DNA from: Henckelia pumila | Lineage: Eukaryota > Streptophyta > Magnoliopsida > Lamiales > Gesneriaceae | Direction: 5' to 3' | Length of the DNA: 64,000 nt | Assembly (NCBI RefSeq): GCF_033568475.1 | Contig: NC_133121.1 | Span: forward strand, 5,456,001-5,520,000 | Position numbers and translations under genes: made by a program | Part shown: positions 59,106-64,000 of the stretch, in pieces | How the letters are laid out: every line of letters starts with the position of its first letter | Numbering within the stretch: position 1 is the stretch's first letter | Notes under the pieces: generated by a model | Seen by the model: only the letters and a program-made list of their open reading frames with translations | Database searches by the model: none | Told to the model about the DNA's origin: nothing

Positions 59106-60281
59106 CTACCCGAGGTTTCCAACTGATTCCACAAACTGCAACTGATGCAGATGCTGCTGCCCATCTTGTGAGTCTTCAATGTGTTGTAGAGGCTGCACGA
59201 CATTACCATCCAATGCAACTGCAGAACCAAGACTAGGGGCACCCTTTCCCTCAACAACTCGCCACATGTACCATGCCCCGACAGACCTATAAGGCCTCCA
59301 CTTCTCACACAACTGTTCCATCTGTGAAGGTCTCGGTAACTCTTCCAAACCATGCAACAGCTGGACACCTTTCCTAACCCCTAAGTCGCTCACAGGCAAA
59401 ACATCCGGTCTGTGCAGGGAGAATATCATAAACATATGTACTGACCAAGAACCAATCCCCTTAACCATTGAAAGCAACGTGAAGAGAGACCTGTCGTCCA
59501 TTTTTACAACGGTTTCATCTGATAAAATTCCAGACTTGTACTTATTGGCGAGGTCATGCAAATAGCTGGCCTTACGACCAGACACCCCGATTTGCTTGAG
59601 CTGCTGAGAAGAAAGGGCAAGGACAGAATCAGGGCAGACAAAGTCTTCGCCGCCACAAAGGGAGACGAAACGTGTATATATCGAGGTGCCAGCTTTATAA
59701 GCAAGTTGCTGGTAGAGAATGCTCTTCGCGAGGGCAAGGAATGGGGGATGGTGGGACTCAAATTGGGGAGGTGGGAGGGTTTCGATTATGGGAACAAGTA
59801 AAGGGTCAGCAGCCCGGAGGTGATGCAGGGCCAATTCAACTTCTCCTTCGGCAGACAAAGGTTTGATTATCTGAGGAAGAGCTCTGGAAGCTTGGGAGGC
59901 GCCGCGCCGCCGGTTCCTAGAGGTGTTTGGCGTCGAGGGAGTGGCGGAGGAGGCGATAAGTGCTGACGAGGCCGCGGAGGAGGAATCATCGGCGACACTG
60001 GTTTGAACCGTCGGCAGCTTCTCGTCTGTATTTGGCGTAGGGATGAAAAGCTTGCGAATTTTTTGGGGCCGAATTGGAATTTTGGAAGGGTTGAGAGTGC
60101 CGTGGGCGGTTTCGGTACCGGCGGCGGCCGAGGGAGGAGGCAGGGACACAGAATTCGTTTGCTGAAACTCCGAATCGAAGGAATGAGCTGCAGAAGTGTG
60201 TGGAGCTTGGGCGGTCTCGATTTGGAATGGAGCTTCTTGTTTTGGTGGTGTTTCGAGAGGGGTTTGGGTTCTCTCGCCCAT
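59106..60281 (-). CDS. DNA-3-methyladenine glycosylase, AlkA-like HhH-GPD family, 391 aa
   Basis: Single exon from the ATG at 60279-60281. Residues 1-140 are low-complexity and basic, typical of the nuclear N-terminal extension of the plant proteins. The HhH-GPD fold covers about 145-345: SILYQQLAYKAGTSIYTRF, the hairpin VKGIGSWS at 273-280, and the catalytic Asp299 in LPVSDLGVRKG. WRPYRSVGAWYMWR closes the domain. Such enzymes excise alkylated purines in base excision repair by cleaving the N-glycosidic bond. The length and layout match the two Arabidopsis paralogs (At1g19480/At1g75230 type) as I remember them. The Gln/His-rich tail is variable in the family. No break seen. Confidence 0.9.
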   Translation of the reverse strand: MGERTQTPLETPPKQEAPFQIETAQAPHTSAAHSFDSEFQQTNSVSLPPPSAAAGTETAHGTLNPSKIPIRPQKIRKLFIPTPNTDEKLPTVQTSVADDSSSAASSALIASSATPSTPNTSRNRRRGASQASRALPQIIKPLSAEGEVELALHHLRAADPLLVPIIETLPPPQFESHHPPFLALAKSILYQQLAYKAGTSIYTRFVSLCGGEDFVCPDSVLALSSQQLKQIGVSGRKASYLHDLANKYKSGILSDETVVKMDDRSLFTLLSMVKGIGSWSVHMFMIFSLHRPDVLPVSDLGVRKGVQLLHGLEELPRPSQMEQLCEKWRPYRSVGAWYMWRVVEGKGAPSLGSAVALDGNVVQPLQHIEDSQDGQQHLHQLQFVESVGNLG

Positions 60282-61695
60282 GTCAAAACGTTATGCGAAG
60301 AAGGAGATCAGAAACACACCAACTCGAAAGGCGGCGGAGCAGCGACGGCGGTAGCGGTGGCGTAGATTGGCTTCGGAGAGGAAAGAGAGAGATTCAAGGT
60401 AAAATTCAGCTCAGATATGAAGTGAGAATCGGCCACGTGGTCTTGTCCTGAGCTACGGTCAACGGCAAAGGGAGACCCAATGATATAGGCCATATGTATC
60501 TATCTACGTGCATTATTATTTTCCTCATTAAATACGTTAATTATTTTTAATAAATTTTTTTTAACATTAAAGCATTCATTAAATAAAGTGAAATTGTAAA
60601 TATCTTTCTAAATTACTCTCATAAAATATGTATCTATCTACGTGCATTAATATTTTCCTCATTAAATACATTAATTATTTTTTTAACTTTAAAACATTCA
60701 TTAAATAAAGTGAAATTGCAAATATCTTTCTAAATTACTCATAAATTTCTTTAAAAACATACAAAATGTAAATATATGGAACGAAAGGAATATACAATAC
60801 AAAGATATCATGTACTAATTATCTTTTCATCGTAACACTATAATTTTAGATTCGTTGAAAAAATATACGAATTAAGCATTAGTTAAAATATGTGTTTCTT
60901 TGTTTAGTTTAAATAATCAACTCAGTCATCCGTGTAATATTTTGTAAAAGTTGAAATGGGTATATTGTAATCTTATGGGACGATGATTTGATTAACAAGT
61001 ACAAACCCAACGATGATATGAAATATTAAAAGGTTAGTTTGGATATAAAAGTTGTAATTAACAAAAATACTTAGATTTAACTTTTTAAAATGATTTTTTT
61101 ATTAAAAAAAAAGCAAAAACAAATTTGATGTTGGCGTTTGCATAAATGTTAAAAAATGATTTTATTTAATTAAATTTTTAAATAAAAGTAGAAACATAAG
61201 TCAAAAACCAAAAATTTTAGTTTTTAAAAAGACAATTTTAAAGCAGTTTTTTGAAGCCTTTTTTTAAACCAAACAAATATTTTTTTAAGAAAAAAAAGTG
61301 CTTTTTAGTTTACTTTTGCAACTAATCGCGCTCTAAATCGCTCAGCAACATTACCTGTGTCAAATAGAGATATGTGTTCAATATTTATTATATGAATGAA
61401 TTGCGCATTGGAAGAGCAAAATAACGAACAAAACTTGTAATTCCGAATTTTTAAATTCCCCCCACCCCCCGTCTCAAGAGTGATCGCCCCCAAGCCCGGC
61501 CAACTCCAACTAAACGAATTACAAAGGAAGGATAGACGCGTCACATGCGGCCGCAGATGGAACTTTTCCAACTGTAATCGTAGCCATTCAGCATCGAGCG
61601 AGCATATGGCGAATGCTCTCCTAAAGTGGTTCCACAGAGCTTTTAGAGACTAAAATCACAATGCTAACGGTCACAAAGGGGAGTTGACATGAGCA
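60282..61695. other. Glycosylase promoter, spacer and 3' UTR of the FAD oxidoreductase gene
   Basis: A direct repeat of about 100 bp is visible: ATGTATCTATCTACGTGCAT at about 60493 and 60628, each followed by similar AT-rich sequence. 61445-61695 is probably 3' UTR of the minus-strand oxidoreductase gene. Confidence 0.5.
61030..61315. repeat. GTTTGG-type fold-back repeat
   Basis: Left TTAGTTTGGATATAAAAG and right AAACCAAACAAA/AAAGTGCTTTTTAG sequences. Same family as at 13.1, 22.1 and 26.0 kb. Confidence 0.5.
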
Positions 61696-63778
61696 TCAGA
61701 ACCGCTGCTTGATATCTTGAATGACCACGCACGCAGCATTGCGTCCTGGAGCACCCATCACTCCGCCTCCTGGGTGGGCACCACTCCCACACAGATACAA
61801 TCCTCTTACTGGGGTTCTGTAGTTTGACCTATATTCAAGTTGAAGCGAGGATTGTTACTCATTTACTGCCTTGATTGCATAGGCTCCTAAGCCAGAAGAT
61901 TAAACAATATATGGTAGGTGATGTTACCATCTTTTCACAGGACGCATGAGAAACAAGGAATCCAATCCCATAGCACCGTGAAAGATATTTCCTCCTGTCG
62001 ATGTTAGGAAAAGAAGGAGTTGTGGCAATATCAAGAATTGGCGTAAACATAACTAAAGGAGAATTAATTTAGCTGGGATAATAATTTTTAATAAGAAAGC
62101 ATGCTGCTTATTCGAAGAATCGAAGTAGACTGGTTGAAATAGCACTTGAGTGTTCAATTGATACACACATGCTGCTTCCAATGACAACTATTTTCATAGC
62201 ATCCAAGAACAATACGCCCATATTTTTAATCGTCCAAAAAATACCGTCTCTGGAGGAGACGTAATAGGAAAGCCAAAATGAAGATTGAGGATAGTCATGA
62301 TGTAAAGACTAATAATGACAAACTAAGCTGAAAAAAGAGATTCTCAAAACCTACACATGCTTTTATGTAATGCCAGCATATTCAGACTTCTGATGATAAA
62401 CTATTCAAACAACTGAATACTTATCTATTCCCATGGAAAGATAGTTAGCCTAATTCCTGAAGTAAATGGTGGCAGTTACCTGTCAAACCAATTTCTCTTT
62501 CAAGGTCTGGTGGAGTTAACATGTCATAGCCAATAACTGACGAACGAAAACCAGGGGCATATTCATCAACTAGATTAAAGCATCTTTCAGCAAATGATTT
62601 CTGCAGGAAATTTTATGAAATGAGAAACAATTTTTAAGAAATGAGAACGATAGGAGATACACTGGCTATAAATTAATGAACCAAAACACTATGTATAATT
62701 ACAATGGAAAGATAAAAAAAGAAAAGAAACTATTCTTCCAAAATAAATTACTCTATCAAATCATTCTGATTGATTCTATCTTATCAAGTATCTGTGATTG
62801 ATTCTGTATTTCCGTACAACAATTTACAAGAAATACAGTAGAGATTTGCATATTTTCTACACTGGCATAGGAAGAGGAACAAGCTGAATCCCAAAGAAAT
62901 GGAGTAGCAGAAACCGGTAACGACGTGAACTATAATTGACAGGTAAACATTTGAAAGCCCACTAAAGTAAATAAACTAACCCGGTACACGGGATCTTCCC
63001 AACTCCCATCCGCTGGTGTATAAGGTGTGTACTGAATAAATAGGTTAATGACATGCTTGCCTGTAAAGTATTGCTTATACTCAATTAATGCAATTTTAAA
63101 TGCAGAGTAAAGACAGCTAGTATTTGTTGTTATTTGATCATCATATAAAGGGAGGAAAGAGATTAAACAAATAGGTGGAAGAGGTCAGCTCAAAAAATAT
63201 ACAGACTGGGATACAATAGTCATTATGGAACAAGATTTTGTCCAACGCATGAGGCTAACCTTTACCTCAATTGTCAGTTGTTAACCAGCTACAATTACCA
63301 AGAAATGGACAAGTTACTCATAAAATAATAATGGTACAAATAAATATGACATACCTTAAATATCAATGAGCAAAGCTAAATGACCTATCAACTCCAAAGT
63401 AAACACTTTCTAGAAAGTTGAGTAAAAGAAAACTCATATAATATTACACATCCAAGGTCGAAACCCCACAAACCAACTTTTCGCAAGAAATTCCATGTAA
63501 TTCCCCTACTGAAACCTTTGTCAATTACTAGCAGCCCTATTAAACTTAGCAAATTTAAATGCACCATATGAAATAAAAAATTCCATCGAGAACCATATGA
63601 AATAAAAAATTCCATCGAGAAAAAAATAAGAATATCCTCGGTAGTTGTCAAGGATATTTAGGTACCAGGTGGCGAAATAGTCTTGTCCAGTACAGAAGGA
63701 ATTGTCATCTCAATTACAGGTCTTCGAGAAGGTATCCCATTCATAGACTCTTGACAGGCAGAGTTGATCTCGTCCATA
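61696..63778 (-). CDS. PYROXD2-like FAD-dependent oxidoreductase, last five exons (5' part outside window)
   Basis: Minus-strand exons 63666-63778, 62981-63060, 62480-62600, 61928-61994 and 61696-61828 join in frame and end at the stop 61696-61698. They encode [73 protein letters not shown] and [18 protein letters not shown], then the C-terminus IQDIKQRF. This is the C-terminal half of the phytoene desaturase-like amine oxidase/PYROXD2 family. GSGAHPGGG closes the FAD site. Arabidopsis has one such gene, I believe At5g49555. The physiological substrate is not established. Upstream exons with the N-terminal dinucleotide-binding motif should lie beyond 64000. Confidence 0.88.
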
Positions 63779-64000
63779 CTGTTTGGGTGAAAAAAAGATG
63801 ATATATAACCATGTTCATCAACCAAGAATACTAGAACCATCCAATTTTTTCACTATTCCCAAAAGTTAAAACTGAAAAAACAAAAAACAAAACAAAAAAG
63901 CTGAAAAACTGGTGGCAGTTCTGTTATAAAATACAGAAGCACTTAAACCAGGAAATGTGTGACATAAGTGAAACTTGTGACAAATATGAGGCTTAATAAT

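Noticed and set aside
59867-60365. Frames on both strands over the glycosylase N-terminus
   Set aside because: Shadows of the low-complexity GC-rich start of the glycosylase gene.
1-64000. LTR retrotransposons or other virus-like elements
   Set aside because: No long direct terminal repeats, primer-binding sites or polyprotein motifs were recognised by eye.

Overview
The window is nuclear DNA of a flowering plant, almost certainly a eudicot. Genes have short exons, GT-AG introns and long AT-rich spacers. Recognisable products include plant-only or plant-typical families: an mTERF protein, a PSK SIMULATOR (DUF3475/DUF668) protein, a Tubby-like F-box protein, a zinc-finger homeodomain factor and a bHLH factor. 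The density of small DNA transposons suggests an asterid such as a Lamiales species, but that is a guess. I saw no CRISPR array, rRNA, functional tRNA gene or recognisable LTR element.

Left end (1-12.2 kb), gene-rich: MTERF6 (minus, single coding exon), a 12-exon PSK SIMULATOR-like gene (plus, 569 aa) and a 720-aa divergent kinase-fold gene (minus) convergent with it.

Middle (13-33 kb): the rearranged neighbourhood of COAD, the gene for phosphopantetheine adenylyltransferase of CoA synthesis. Copy 2 (26.5-29.2 kb) is complete, with seven exons and 176 aa. Copy 1 (15.3-17.3 kb) has lost its normal 3' end. It runs straight into an inverted copy of its own exon 2, exon 1 and promoter, which creates a new C-terminal tail in frame and a roughly 460-bp inverted repeat. 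Around these copies lie two inverted arms of about 2-3 kb (about 19.0-22.06 and 29.75-32.86 kb). They differ by transposon insertions whose empty sites are visible in the partner: a 1.0-kb Mutator-like element, a 171-bp MITE, and an 800-bp MITE dimer with a hAT element inside. Copy 1 also carries a hAT element containing a second hAT element and a SINE, each with its own target-site duplication. A 1.28-kb Mutator-like element with a GC-rich interior splits the inverted COAD fragment from its promoter.

33-38.8 kb: a Tubby-like F-box gene (plus, 4 exons, 412 aa) and a bHLH gene (minus, 4 exons, 255 aa).

39-49.4 kb: no gene recognised. The stretch holds fold-back repeats, TGTGAGAC-type MITEs, a tRNA-derived SINE and a short Helitron-like element.

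49.4-57 kb: an intact zinc-finger homeodomain gene (minus, 249 aa) and, 4.5 kb away in the same orientation, a decayed copy lacking the homeodomain. Upstream noncoding sequence is duplicated with it.

59-64 kb: an AlkA/HhH-GPD DNA glycosylase gene (minus, 391 aa) and the last five exons of a PYROXD2-like FAD oxidoreductase gene (minus) whose 5' part lies outside the window. The genes appear functionally unrelated housekeeping and regulatory genes, as is normal for plants; there is no operon-like cluster. The novel structure here is the COAD inverted duplication and its dated transposon insertions. All similarities were judged by eye.
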